Part shown: positions 7,630 to 16,061 of the stretch, one piece after another
Layout of the letters: the number at the start of each line of letters is the position of its first letter
Numbering within the stretch: position 1 is the stretch's first letter
The notes under the pieces: model-generated
Told to the model about the DNA's origin: nothing
Seen by the model: only the letters and a program-made list of their open reading frames with translations
The model's database searches: none
DNA from: Bdellovibrionales bacterium
GTDB lineage: Bacteria > Bdellovibrionota > UBA1018 > CAIMNF01
NCBI GenBank assembly: GCA_947372355.1
Contig: CANBTI010000002.1
Location: 1-64,000, forward strand
Length of the DNA: 64,000 bases
Reading direction: 5' to 3'
Program-made: the position numbers and the translations under genes

Positions 7630-9342
7630 ATGTCTCGCAAACTGGTCGAGCTCCTACACAAAGAACGTCTTCTCAACGATGCCCAACTACAGGAAGCCGA
7701 TCAGCTCATTCGATCAGGTAATGATCCCGTTCGACAATTTATCGATCGAAAAATATTAACTGAATCAAAATTAGTTTATTTCTTAAGTCAAAAATTTTCA
7801 CTCCAAAGTTTAAATCTTTCCAAATTTGAAATTAAGCCAGAAGTGATTTCAAGTTTATCTCCTGAATTGGTGCGTAAAACCCAAGCAATTCCGATTCAAA
7901 TGGGAAAAGGAATATTGGTGGTAGCTGTTCCGGATCCAACACAATTAAATTTACTGGATGATATTCGTTTTGCCACTAAGCTCAGTGTAGAGGCAGTTCT
8001 CACTACCTTTAGTTCTTTTGATCAGGCGCTCACGAAGTATTATGGCGGAACCCAAGGTTTGGGTAAAGCCATGGATCAGTTCAAAAAAGATTCCATCTCA
8101 GCAATGAGACAAGGCGATGAAATTCAACAGCTAGATCAATTTCAAATTCATGAAGTGAACATGGGTGGAGGCACTGATGATGCTCCCGTGATTGCTGTGG
8201 TGAATGGAATCCTTTCAGAAGCAATCAAGCGTGGCGCAAGTGATATTCATATTGAACCCTATGAAAAAGATTTCCGCGTGCGATTGCGTATCGATGGAAC
8301 CTTGATTGACATTACTCATATCCCTACAGAGATGAAGCGCGCTGTGGTGGCAAGATTTAAAATTATGTCGAGAATGGATATCGCCGAATCACGCATCCCT
8401 CAAGACGGACGCATCAAGATTAAAATTAACGGTAGAGAAGTGGATTTTCGTGTAAATACTTTACCCACTTTATTTGGTGAGAAAGTAGTTTTACGTATTT
8501 TGAGTAAGGGTAATCTTCAACTAGATCTCCGAAAATTAGGATTTGAAGAAAAACAGCTCGATATTTTTAGAAAAGGAATTCAGCAGCCAAGTGGAATGGT
8601 GTTAGTGACCGGGCCAACGGGATCAGGAAAAACAACCACCCTTTATTCTGCATTGATGGAGCTCAATCAAGTTTCTGATAACCTTTCAACCGTAGAAGAT
8701 CCAGTCGAGTACAACTTGGATGGAGTGAATCAAGTTCAAGTGAACAAGGATGTTGGGTTATCATTTGCTGCTGTATTAAGGGCGTTATTACGACAAGATC
8801 CAGATACGGTTTTAGTGGGAGAGATTCGAGATTTAGAAACTGCCGAAGTTGCCGTGCAAGCAGCACTCACCGGACACTTGGTTTTATCCACGCTTCATAC
8901 TAACGATACTGTTGCGACGATTACGCGATTAGTAAACATGGGTTGCGAACCATTTCTAGTAACTGCATCTGTAAATACCATCGTTGCACAACGATTATTA
9001 CGAACACTTTGCACGAGTTGCAAAGTTGCAATGGAAGTTCCAGAGCATCAACTTTATACCTTAGGAATAAAAGAGATGGCATCAGGAGCAATGTTTTATC
9101 AATCCAAAGGTTGCAGTGTTTGTAACAAAACCGGCTACAAGGGACGAGTGGCAATTTATGAAGTTTTAGAACTCAATTCTGCTTTAAAAGAAATGATTCT
9201 AAAAAGCAAAACTGCAATTGAAATTAAGCGCGAAGCAATCACAAAATTTAGTCTTCAAACGTTAAGAGTATCAGCACTGAGAAAAGCCATGGAAGGTGTC
9301 ACTTCATTAGAAGAGGCAATCTCCATGACTTCAGATGATTAG
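7630..9342 (+). CDS. pilB: Type IV pilus extension ATPase PilB
   Basis: This is the cytoplasmic hexameric ATPase that powers pilus polymerisation with PilC. The N-terminal MshEN/T2SSE_N region (about 1-150) contains LLHKERLL and LVVAVPDPTQLNLLDDI. The ATPase core has Walker A GPTGSGKTTT (about 327), the Asp box STVEDPVEY, Walker B LRQDPDTVLVGEIRD and the His box TGHLVLSTLHTND. A zinc-type tetracysteine (CTSC near 461, CSVC near 495) separates PilB/GspE proteins from PilT. Length 570 aa matches PilB. The ATG follows AAGGA with correct spacing. It opens the pilus locus and is followed by pilT after 13 bp. Confidence 0.95.
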   Translation: MSRKLVELLHKERLLNDAQLQEADQLIRSGNDPVRQFIDRKILTESKLVYFLSQKFSLQSLNLSKFEIKPEVISSLSPELVRKTQAIPIQMGKGILVVAVPDPTQLNLLDDIRFATKLSVEAVLTTFSSFDQALTKYYGGTQGLGKAMDQFKKDSISAMRQGDEIQQLDQFQIHEVNMGGGTDDAPVIAVVNGILSEAIKRGASDIHIEPYEKDFRVRLRIDGTLIDITHIPTEMKRAVVARFKIMSRMDIAESRIPQDGRIKIKINGREVDFRVNTLPTLFGEKVVLRILSKGNLQLDLRKLGFEEKQLDIFRKGIQQPSGMVLVTGPTGSGKTTTLYSALMELNQVSDNLSTVEDPVEYNLDGVNQVQVNKDVGLSFAAVLRALLRQDPDTVLVGEIRDLETAEVAVQAALTGHLVLSTLHTNDTVATITRLVNMGCEPFLVTASVNTIVAQRLLRTLCTSCKVAMEVPEHQLYTLGIKEMASGAMFYQSKGCSVCNKTGYKGRVAIYEVLELNSALKEMILKSKTAIEIKREAITKFSLQTLRVSALRKAMEGVTSLEEAISMTSDD

Positions 9343-9355
9343 TGAAGGAGTATAA

Positions 9356-10417
9356 ATGTCTAAACTTACGTTAACAACATTATTGCGGGCGATGGTAGAT
9401 CAAGATGCTTCCGATTTGCATATTGCGTGTGGAACTCCCCCGCAGTTTCGTATTCATGGAAAACTGTTTAAAGCAAAATCGGATAATTTTACACCTGATC
9501 AAATTCAAGAATTAGTTTTTGAAATCCTCACCGAAGAGCAAAAACAAGTGTTTTTAGAAAAACAGGAATTAGATTTTTCTTTCGGCGTAAAAGATGTGGC
9601 TCGTTTTCGTGGAAATTTATTTTTCCAGCGAGGAAGTGTTGGAGCTGTATTTCGTAAGATCGCTATGATTGTTCCCAATATTGATGATTTGGGATTACCC
9701 GATGTTTTAAAGAAAGTAATGAGACAACCCAATGGGCTAGTGTTGATTACTGGGCCTACGGGTTCAGGAAAATCAACTTCTCTCGCTTCCATGATTGATT
9801 TTTTAAATCGAGAAGAGAATGGCCATATTCTTACTATCGAAGATCCGATTGAGTATGTTCATAATCATAAAAACTGCATCGTGAATCAGCGTGAAGTGGG
9901 TTCAGATAGTAAAAGTTTCCATGAGGCCTTGAAGCATTCTCTCAGACAAGATCCAGATTACATATTGGTAGGGGAGCTTCGAGATTTAGAAACGATTGAA
10001 ATGGCACTTACAGCCGCCGAAACAGGACACTTGGTATTTGCTACGCTTCATACGAATAGTGCGGTTCAATCGATTGCTCGTATTTTGAATGTATTTCCTC
10101 CGCATCAGCAGCCTCAAATTAGACAGCTCCTTGCCACCACTCTTCAGTGCGTGATGACCCAACAATTGGTTCCCAATTCTGGAAAATCAGGTCGCTGTTT
10201 GGCATTAGAGCTCATGATTCCAAACATGGCGGTTAGAAATTTGATTAGGGAAGATAAGATTCATCAGGTTTATGGAGCCATGCAGGCGGGACAAGGTGGT
10301 ACCGGAATGATCACTATGAATCAAAGTTTAGCTGAAAATGTGAGAAAAGGTAATCTCACTAAGCAAGATGCGATGGGATTCAGTTTAATACCTGATGAAT
10401 TACAAAAAATGGTTTAG
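9356..10417 (+). CDS. pilT: Type IV pilus retraction ATPase PilT
   Basis: This hexameric ATPase depolymerises pili and so drives twitching motility. The N-terminal PAS-like domain (MVDQDASDLHIACG, PPQFRIHGKL) is PilT-type. The core carries Walker A GPTGSGKST (about 133), Asp box TIEDPIEYVH, Walker B RQDPDYILVGELRD and His box ETGHLVFATLHTNSA. The AIRNLI-type PilT signature is present as AVRNLIREDK. There is no tetracysteine, unlike PilB. Length 353 aa is standard. The Shine-Dalgarno GAAGGAG precedes the ATG. It lies between pilB and pilC as in many bacteria. Only one PilT copy is in the window. Confidence 0.95.
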   Translation: MSKLTLTTLLRAMVDQDASDLHIACGTPPQFRIHGKLFKAKSDNFTPDQIQELVFEILTEEQKQVFLEKQELDFSFGVKDVARFRGNLFFQRGSVGAVFRKIAMIVPNIDDLGLPDVLKKVMRQPNGLVLITGPTGSGKSTSLASMIDFLNREENGHILTIEDPIEYVHNHKNCIVNQREVGSDSKSFHEALKHSLRQDPDYILVGELRDLETIEMALTAAETGHLVFATLHTNSAVQSIARILNVFPPHQQPQIRQLLATTLQCVMTQQLVPNSGKSGRCLALELMIPNMAVRNLIREDKIHQVYGAMQAGQGGTGMITMNQSLAENVRKGNLTKQDAMGFSLIPDELQKMV

Positions 10418-10426
10418 TATTAAAAT

Positions 10427-11653
10427 ATGCCTGAATTTAATTACACCGCTGCAGATCGAACGGGGAAAAAGATCCAGGGAAAAATGGAAGCTTCCAATGA
10501 GGGTGAGCTTCGGATGTCTCTGCGCGGCCAGGGATTAAGACCGGTTAAAATTTCTAGAACTTCAATCACTCAAGTGGATCTTGGATCTTATATCGCCGAT
10601 CTTTTGGGAACGGGCGGTTCGGTTCCACCCGATCGTTTGATGAACTTCATTAAACAATTACATGTGATGATCACTTCGGGTGTTCCGCTCATTCAGGCTT
10701 TGGAACTCTTTCACGAGCAAGAAACTCATCCCATGATGAAAAAAATCTTGGCTACCTCGAAAGAAAAAATTAAATCCGGAACATATCTTTGGGAAACTTT
10801 TTCAGCCTATCCACTTGTATTTGAAAGAGTGTTCGTATCGCTGATTCGCGCAGGCGAAAGTTCAGGAAGTTTAGATGTGATGCTCGAACGCTGTGGAAAA
10901 TATCTTGAAAACTCCTATCGATTAAAAAAATTAGTAAAAAGCTCGATGACCTATCCTATCGCAGTCGTGATCATTGCAATCGGTGTGGTTTCAATGATGT
11001 TGTTACTCGTGATTCCAAAGTTTGAAGAAATGATTGTGAGTAATGGGGGTGAGTTACCATTACCGACAAAAGTAGTGATCGCAATGTCGCACTGGTTTAG
11101 TTCAAATTTTTTACTCATTGCCATCATTACAGCCATTAGCAGTTATTTGTTTAGGATGTATGCAAAAAGTAGTGAAGGTAAAATCGTGCTTCAAAGAATC
11201 ATGATTAAAATTCCTTTATTTGGTGATTTGATTCAAAAAAATGGGGTGGCAAAATTTTCAAGAACGATGTCTACCTTGTTATCTTCTGGGGTACCGATGG
11301 TGGATTCACTGGAGATCTGTAAATCGGCATCAGAGCACATCGCTTTTGAAGATGCTTTGGGTGAAATGAAAAAAGAAATTGAATTAGGATCAACAGTTTC
11401 AACCGCGATGCACAGACAAAAAGTATTTCCAAAAATGGCAACTCAAATGGTTTCGGTAGGTGAAAATACCGGGAACATGGATAAGATGTTAGAAAGAGTT
11501 GCTGATTTTTACGAAGAAGAAGTTCAAAACACAGTACAAAATATGATGAAACTCATCGAACCATTCATGTTGGTTTTTTTAGGTGGGGTAGTTGGTGGAC
11601 TCATGATTGCCATGTATCTTCCAATTTTTCAAATGGCAGGGAATCAATCGTAA
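10427..11653 (+). CDS. pilC: Type IV pilus inner-membrane platform protein PilC
   Basis: This polytopic platform protein couples PilB/PilT to the growing pilus. The N-terminus FNYTAADRTGKKIQGKMEA is typical of the GspF/PilC family. Two homologous T2SSF repeats follow: ITSGVPLIQALELF with SSGSLDVMLER, then LSSGVPMVDSLEI with ENTGNMDKMLERVADFYEEEV. Three hydrophobic segments are present, the last ending MIAMYLPIFQM. Length 408 aa is normal. It starts 9 bp after pilT, with little Shine-Dalgarno, so translation may depend on coupling. Its stop overlaps the next start (TAATG). Confidence 0.94.
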   Translation: MPEFNYTAADRTGKKIQGKMEASNEGELRMSLRGQGLRPVKISRTSITQVDLGSYIADLLGTGGSVPPDRLMNFIKQLHVMITSGVPLIQALELFHEQETHPMMKKILATSKEKIKSGTYLWETFSAYPLVFERVFVSLIRAGESSGSLDVMLERCGKYLENSYRLKKLVKSSMTYPIAVVIIAIGVVSMMLLLVIPKFEEMIVSNGGELPLPTKVVIAMSHWFSSNFLLIAIITAISSYLFRMYAKSSEGKIVLQRIMIKIPLFGDLIQKNGVAKFSRTMSTLLSSGVPMVDSLEICKSASEHIAFEDALGEMKKEIELGSTVSTAMHRQKVFPKMATQMVSVGENTGNMDKMLERVADFYEEEVQNTVQNMMKLIEPFMLVFLGGVVGGLMIAMYLPIFQMAGNQS

Positions 11654-12600
11654 TGGTAAGTATCGACGAAATTAAAAGACCAATTTTAGGTAAATCTCAA
11701 TCTGTTGAGGCTTTGAAGAAAATGATCACAAGGGTGGCGGCTTCAAAAACGAATATCTTAATTATTGGTGAAAGTGGAACGGGTAAAGAGTTAGTGGCGA
11801 GGGCGCTTCATGAGATGAGTCCGGTGGCGAGTGGTCCGTTCATTGCAGTGAACTGTGGCGCGATTCCTGAAACTTTGATCGAGAGTGAATTGTTTGGTCA
11901 CAAAAAAGGAAGTTTTACAGGAGCTCATGTAGATAAGCCGGGATTGTTTGAGGCTGCAGATGGTGGAACTCTTTTCTTAGATGAAATCGGAGAGTTGCCA
12001 CTTTCAATGCAGGTGAAGTTATTGCGTGCGCTTCAGGATCGTGCGATCAGAAGAGTTGGCGCAAACGATACCATTAAAATTGATGTTCGTATTGTAGCGG
12101 CAACGAATAAAAATTTAGAAGAAGCTTCAAAAAAAGGCACATTCAGAGAAGATTTATATTATCGCTTAAATGTGATTTTACTCGAAACTCCACCTCTTCG
12201 AGATCGGGTGGGGGATATGGAATTACTCACGGAGATATTCTTAAAAAAATTCAATGATAAACAAAAACGTTCTATCACTGGATTTACTCCATCTGCAATG
12301 GAGGTGATGCTTCATCATCGTTGGCCGGGAAACATTCGTGAATTGGAAAACGTAATGGAGCGAGTAGTAACGCTTGAATCATCAAACCAAATTCAAGTGA
12401 ATACTTTACCGCCTGAGATGGTAGTGGCAGCCCGTAAGGCTGCTGGAATTTCCCGCGAATTCACTCTTCGTTCTAATTTTATTATGGGGCCGATGGATCT
12501 TGAAAAAGTACTTCAGGAAGTGCGTGATTTTTATAAACGTGAGGCGATGCTTTATACCAAGAATGATGAAGAGGCTGCGAAGAAGTTACTGGGACTGTAG
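11653..12600 (+). CDS. Sigma54-type AAA+ activator (PilR-like) lacking receiver and with truncated HTH
   Basis: The 315-aa protein is essentially a lone sigma54-interaction AAA+ ATPase domain. Walker A GESGTGKE, the L1 loop GSFTGA (a variant of GAFTGA), Walker B GGTLFLDEIGE, sensor I RIVAATN, the FREDLYYRLN arginine finger and sensor II WPGNIRELENV are all intact, so ATP hydrolysis and sigma54 contact look possible. There is no N-terminal receiver; only about 20 residues precede the AAA+ domain. The C-terminal Fis-type HTH begins (LEKVLQEVRDFYKREA...) but stops at AAKKLLGL, losing the recognition helix. The codons after the stop, in any frame, do not restore it. It sits where Myxococcus xanthus has pilS-pilR, next to pilA, so a role in pilA control is inferred. 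It may act without specific DNA binding. Confidence 0.83.
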   Translation: MVSIDEIKRPILGKSQSVEALKKMITRVAASKTNILIIGESGTGKELVARALHEMSPVASGPFIAVNCGAIPETLIESELFGHKKGSFTGAHVDKPGLFEAADGGTLFLDEIGELPLSMQVKLLRALQDRAIRRVGANDTIKIDVRIVAATNKNLEEASKKGTFREDLYYRLNVILLETPPLRDRVGDMELLTEIFLKKFNDKQKRSITGFTPSAMEVMLHHRWPGNIRELENVMERVVTLESSNQIQVNTLPPEMVVAARKAAGISREFTLRSNFIMGPMDLEKVLQEVRDFYKREAMLYTKNDEEAAKKLLGL

Positions 12601-12611
12601 GATTACCCAAT

Positions 12612-12643
12612 AAAAAAAGCCGACACATTTCTGCGCCGGCTTT
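12612..12643 (-). terminator. Terminator after pilA
   Basis: Reading the minus strand, the stem AAAGCCG ... CGGCTTT is followed by a T run (GGCTTTTTTTATT), 15 bp past the pilA stop. On the plus strand there is no T run, so it mainly serves pilA, although the hairpin lies between two convergent genes. Confidence 0.85.
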
Positions 12644-12657
12644 GAGAAAATATAGAA

Positions 12658-13269
12658 TTAGTTTAAACCAGATTTATCATTGATCATTTGTTTGTTATTG
12701 TCGATAGACCAAGTATCCTTGTTCGCTGCACCTTTTAGAATTGCACCAGCAGCTTGTATTTTAAAGGCAGAGTTTGAAACTGATGTATTGCCAAGATCAG
12801 TTTGAGTTGAGGCGGCATTGCCACCGTCTCCGGTATTCGCTAAAAAAACATCAACATTTGGTAGTGCTGGGTCGCAGGCAGTGCCTGCAGGAGTTACAGC
12901 TCCCGCGGCATCGGTTTGCCATTGATAATAAGTGCAGAGTGTTGCACTTGCAGGTGCTGCGGGGCCACAGTTTGATCCACCGGATACGTTTGTTCCGAAT
13001 CCAAGTGTATAATAAAATTTTGTGCCTTCTCGAGAGAAACCGATATTACCTAAACAACCAGTATAGCTATTATTCTCAACCGCAAAAGTTGATTCAATAC
13101 TTTGCGCAGCTCCTAGAGAAATTTTCACTTCTGCTTGGCGTGCCTTAGCTTGGAATTTACTATATTGAGGAACAGCGATGGTAGCGAGAATACCAATGAT
13201 CGCCACAACAATCATGAGCTCAACGAGAGTAAAACCTGCTTCTAAATTTTTCATGGTTAGTTTTTTCAT
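12658..13269 (-). CDS. pilA: Type IV major pilin (prepilin) PilA
   Basis: This is the structural pilus subunit, processed by PilD and assembled from the inner membrane. It has a short positively charged leader (MKKLTMKNLEAG) followed by the class III prepilin cleavage site G|FTLVELM, with the conserved Glu5. The hydrophobic helix IVVAIIGILATIAVPQYSKF follows. The globular domain has several cysteines (CLGN, NCGPA, LCTYY, TACDP) that may form disulfides. I choose the ATG at 13269 (203 aa). The track start 22 codons upstream adds non-leader sequence, and a second ATG five codons in is also possible. No Shine-Dalgarno precedes the start. It is divergent from the pilG-like gene by only 24 bp and faces the pilR-like gene. 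Confidence 0.95.
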   Translation of the reverse strand: MKKLTMKNLEAGFTLVELMIVVAIIGILATIAVPQYSKFQAKARQAEVKISLGAAQSIESTFAVENNSYTGCLGNIGFSREGTKFYYTLGFGTNVSGGSNCGPAAPASATLCTYYQWQTDAAGAVTPAGTACDPALPNVDVFLANTGDGGNAASTQTDLGNTSVSNSAFKIQAAGAILKGAANKDTWSIDNNKQMINDKSGLN

Positions 13270-13275
13270 ATGATT

Positions 13276-13281
13276 AGTATA
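13276..13281 (-). promoter_or_regulatory. Candidate -10 element for pilA
   Basis: The minus strand carries TATACT ending 6 nt before the pilA ATG, which would place transcription start at or next to the start codon. The -35 position (CTTATA at 17-nt spacing) matches only half of TTGACA. No GG-N10-GC sigma54 element was found in the roughly 130 bp upstream that I read. Confidence 0.3.
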
Positions 13282-13293
13282 CCATAATTGAAA

Positions 13294-13953
13294 ATGAGTA
13301 TAAGTAGTTTTTTTAAACGAAATCAGTTTAGTCAAATCCTTGTCGCCATTACTTTATTCTTAATGCAGTCTTATATGGTTCTTCCTGAGGGAGTGAAGAA
13401 CCTAAAACCAAAAGAGTTATCAGCCCCATTCTTTAAAATGATCACTATTGGCTATTGGCCAGCGGCTGTAGATTACCTTTGGATCGAAACCCTACAAATA
13501 ATCGGCGATAAAAAGTACTCTACGGATTTAGTGCCTTTTGCTGCTAATTTCTATGAATTAGCAACCGATCTCGACCCCTCATTTTATGAATTGTATGAAC
13601 AAGCGGGTGTATTATTTTCGCTCTTATTTAAAAACCCCGATCTTTCGATCCATTTTCTAGAAAAGGGGGTCAACAATGCGCCAGCTAGATGGACCCACCT
13701 CTACACTCTGCATCTACTCACTGCTTATCTATATTCTTATGAAAAAAATAATTGGGAAAAGGCTAGGGAGTATTATCTCAAGGCAGCAAATGTTCCTGGA
13801 TCTCCCGCCTACTTACAAAATATGAAAATTTGGTTGGTGGAGCCCGGCTCTGAAAAAAAACTCGCTCAAAAGGTTTTGAAGCTTTTGGCTTCGCAGGCAA
13901 GCGATGAGCTACTAAAATCTCAATATATGGAAAGATTAAAAGCTTATGAATGA
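13294..13953 (+). CDS. Membrane-anchored TPR-like protein in the PilG position
   Basis: The 219-aa product has an N-terminal hydrophobic anchor (ILVAITLFLMQSYMVLP), then helical repeats resembling tetratricopeptides: FAANFYELATDLDPSFYELYEQAG, NWEKAREYYLKAANVPGSPAY. The ATG at 13294 is preferred over the TTG track start. It overlaps the following ABC ATPase by 8 bp and is divergent from pilA. In Myxococcus xanthus, pilA is followed by pilG, pilH (ABC ATPase) and pilI (permease), needed for pilus biogenesis. Position and partners therefore suggest the PilG equivalent, but I cannot confirm sequence homology. It likely works with the ABC transporter at the inner membrane. Confidence 0.75.
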   Translation: MSISSFFKRNQFSQILVAITLFLMQSYMVLPEGVKNLKPKELSAPFFKMITIGYWPAAVDYLWIETLQIIGDKKYSTDLVPFAANFYELATDLDPSFYELYEQAGVLFSLLFKNPDLSIHFLEKGVNNAPARWTHLYTLHLLTAYLYSYEKNNWEKAREYYLKAANVPGSPAYLQNMKIWLVEPGSEKKLAQKVLKLLASQASDELLKSQYMERLKAYE

Positions 13954-14569
13954 AGCATCCCAGCTTTCTTTTAATGCTATTTTGGATTCAATTTCGTTTA
14001 ATGTACCCCACGGTAAATCACTCGCGGTGATTGGCCACAATGGAGCTGGAAAAACCACTCTTTTTCATGTTCTTCTTGGTTTGAAATTTAGCATGAACGG
14101 CAGTTTTAAATTATCAGAGAAAAGTTTTGGATATGTTCCGGAACGCCCGTATCTTGAGATGGAATCCAGATTTGATGAGTTTCTGAAATTACATTTAAAT
14201 CTCATTCATTTCCCCAAAAACAAGATCAGTGAAGAAATCAATCGAGTTGCCGATATTGTTGGATTATCAGGCGAATTACAAAAAAAATTCAAACACTTTT
14301 CTAAAGGAATGCTTCAAAAATCATTACTAGCCCAAGCATTACTGGGTTCACCGAAACTCATGTTTTTAGATGAACCGATGAGCGGATTAGATCCAAACTC
14401 TAGAAAAGAACTGATGGCCGATTTACTTTCACTTAAAAATGGAGGAGTCACCCTTATCTTCACTTCGCACATGATGGAAGATGTGGAGCAGCTTTCTGAT
14501 TATGTATTAGTTTTAGATCATGGGAAACAAAAGTTCTTTGGTACAGCCCAGGAGTGGAGAGCACTATGA
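13946..14569 (+). CDS. pilH: ABC transporter ATPase (PilH-like, Myxococcus naming)
   Basis: This cytoplasmic ABC subunit has Walker A GHNGAGKTT, a Q-loop region around SFGYVPERPYLE, the signature FSKGMLQKS (a variant of LSGGQ typical of ABC-2 exporters), Walker B LMFLDEPMSGLD and the switch His in FTSHMMEDVE. At 207 aa it is a compact ATPase. It overlaps both neighbours (8 bp with the pilG-like gene, ATGA with the permease), so the three are one translational unit. The pairing and location between pilA and pilD match M. xanthus pilH, unrelated to Pseudomonas chemotaxis PilH. The transported substrate is unknown. Confidence 0.87.
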   Translation: MNEASQLSFNAILDSISFNVPHGKSLAVIGHNGAGKTTLFHVLLGLKFSMNGSFKLSEKSFGYVPERPYLEMESRFDEFLKLHLNLIHFPKNKISEEINRVADIVGLSGELQKKFKHFSKGMLQKSLLAQALLGSPKLMFLDEPMSGLDPNSRKELMADLLSLKNGGVTLIFTSHMMEDVEQLSDYVLVLDHGKQKFFGTAQEWRAL

Positions 14570-15294
14570 TTCACATTGTTCTTCACACATTTAAAGTTCT
14601 GATTCGCGAAAAAATTATCTTCAATGTTTTTGGAATCACCATTTTATTACTGTTTTTTGGCTATTTAGCATCTCAACTTGTTTATGGTCACCAAGATCGA
14701 GTGATGCTTGATCTTGGTTTAATGATGAATGCGCTTTCCATTATTTCTGTTTCCCTTGCAATTGGTTCTCGTTTTTTCAGACAAGACATTGAGAGTAAAA
14801 CTATCTATTTATTTCTCACTCGCCCCATTTCAAGAACTAATTATTATCTTGGGCGATTTTTAGGAATGGCAATGTTCTTGTTTGTAAACTTTCTATTTTT
14901 GGTTTTGGTGCTTTGGGGCTCAGTGATCTTGATGCAGGGGAAAATATCGCTAGCGTTCTTTCAGTCTTCTTTTTTAACCTTTTTAGAAGCTTTGATTTTA
15001 GTGGCTGGAAGTTTGATGTTTAGTTTTTGGTTAAGACCAGCACTGGTATCCATGGTGATGTTAACGATCGTGTTTTTAGGCCACAATCATCAACTCATTG
15101 ATTCACTGCAATCTAGCATCTCGATTTTAAACAAATTAACCCCAAACCTGAGCGTTCTTCTCATGAGCGACCGAGTGTATTATGAACAGGCACTGAGCTC
15201 TCAGCAGTTCTTTGGCGGTGCGATTTATGGAGTATTTTGGCTTTTGTTTTTTCTTCTGATTGGAAATGCAGTATTCTCAAGAAAGAACTTATGA
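14566..15294 (+). CDS. pilI: ABC-2 type permease (PilI-like, Myxococcus naming)
   Basis: This is a polytopic permease with about six hydrophobic segments in 242 aa. The cytoplasmic coupling segment FRQDIESKTIYLFLTRPISR is characteristic of ABC-2 permeases. The ATG at 14566 sits in an ATGA overlap with the ATPase stop and has GGAG upstream; the track GTG start 12 bp earlier would overlap that ribosome-binding site. It ends in an ATGA overlap with pilD. It presumably forms the transporter with the preceding ATPase. In the M. xanthus locus the equivalent permease (pilI) is needed for pilus assembly. Confidence 0.84.
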   Translation: MIHIVLHTFKVLIREKIIFNVFGITILLLFFGYLASQLVYGHQDRVMLDLGLMMNALSIISVSLAIGSRFFRQDIESKTIYLFLTRPISRTNYYLGRFLGMAMFLFVNFLFLVLVLWGSVILMQGKISLAFFQSSFLTFLEALILVAGSLMFSFWLRPALVSMVMLTIVFLGHNHQLIDSLQSSISILNKLTPNLSVLLMSDRVYYEQALSSQQFFGGAIYGVFWLLFFLLIGNAVFSRKNL

Positions 15295-16061
15295 CACTAC
15301 TTCCACCATTTTTTATATCCACGATTGTGATTTTATTTGGTTTGGTGATTGGTAGTTTCTTAAATGTTTTGATCTATCGTTTGCCACTGGATCTTTCGAT
15401 CGTAAAGCCAGGTAGTCATTGCCCGGCGTGTTCAAATCCTGTTCGCTGGTATTACAATATTCCCTTATTGGGTTATTTAATGTTGAGAGGAAAATGCGCT
15501 GAATGTGGTGTAAAAATCCACTGGCGTTACCCACTGGTTGAGTTTTTAACAGCGATTTTATTCTATTTTGGATTTAAACATTCTTTAGACATCGCTCAAT
15601 TTCGAATCTGGTTTTTTATTGCGAGTGGTATCGCCATTGCGTTTATTGATCTTGATCATCGAATTATTCCTGATGAACTGAGCTTGGGTGGCTGGGCCAT
15701 CGGATTACTCACTGCTTATTGGGATTATAGAAATGGTTTTGGCCATTTGATTCTTGCTTCCCTTGGTGGTTTTGGATTCTTTTTTGCTTTCGCCATGATC
15801 TATGAGAAAATTACCGGAAGAGTAGGTTTGGGCGGAGGTGACATCAAATTCATGGGGATGATTGGTGCATTTCTTGGTTTTGGCGGGATTTGGTCTAGCT
15901 TAGTGATTAGTTCGATCGTTGGTGCGGTTGTAGGAGTGGCGATCGGAAAAATCCAAAAAAATGAAAATATTTTAAAAACCTCAATTCCTTATGGTCCTTT
16001 TTTGGTATTGGGTGCTTTTGTGGAGTTATTTTTTGAGGTTTCAAAATGGATGAACATCTAG
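15291..16061 (+). CDS. pilD: Prepilin peptidase / N-methyltransferase PilD
   Basis: This inner-membrane aspartic protease cleaves prepilin leaders and methylates the new N-terminal Phe. The start region VIGSFLNVLIYRLP is typical, followed by two zinc-binding CxxC pairs (CPAC, CAEC). The two catalytic aspartates are in IDLDHRIIPDELS and GLGGGDIKFMG. At least seven hydrophobic segments occur in 256 aa. The start is the ATG in the ATGA overlap with pilI; the track start 18 codons upstream is not supported. It processes PilA encoded about 2 kb away. Its end overlaps the next gene by 16 bp. Confidence 0.95.
   Translation: MTLLPPFFISTIVILFGLVIGSFLNVLIYRLPLDLSIVKPGSHCPACSNPVRWYYNIPLLGYLMLRGKCAECGVKIHWRYPLVEFLTAILFYFGFKHSLDIAQFRIWFFIASGIAIAFIDLDHRIIPDELSLGGWAIGLLTAYWDYRNGFGHLILASLGGFGFFFAFAMIYEKITGRVGLGGGDIKFMGMIGAFLGFGGIWSSLVISSIVGAVVGVAIGKIQKNENILKTSIPYGPFLVLGAFVELFFEVSKWMNI

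Noticed and set aside
12601-12660. Frameshift as the cause of the truncated PilR-like HTH
   Set aside because: None of the three plus frames after the stop encodes a recognition helix, and a terminator begins within 12 bp.
13270-13400. Possible sigma54 promoter for pilA (TGGCGACAAGGATTTGAC on minus)
   Set aside because: The GG half is present but no GC falls at the required distance.
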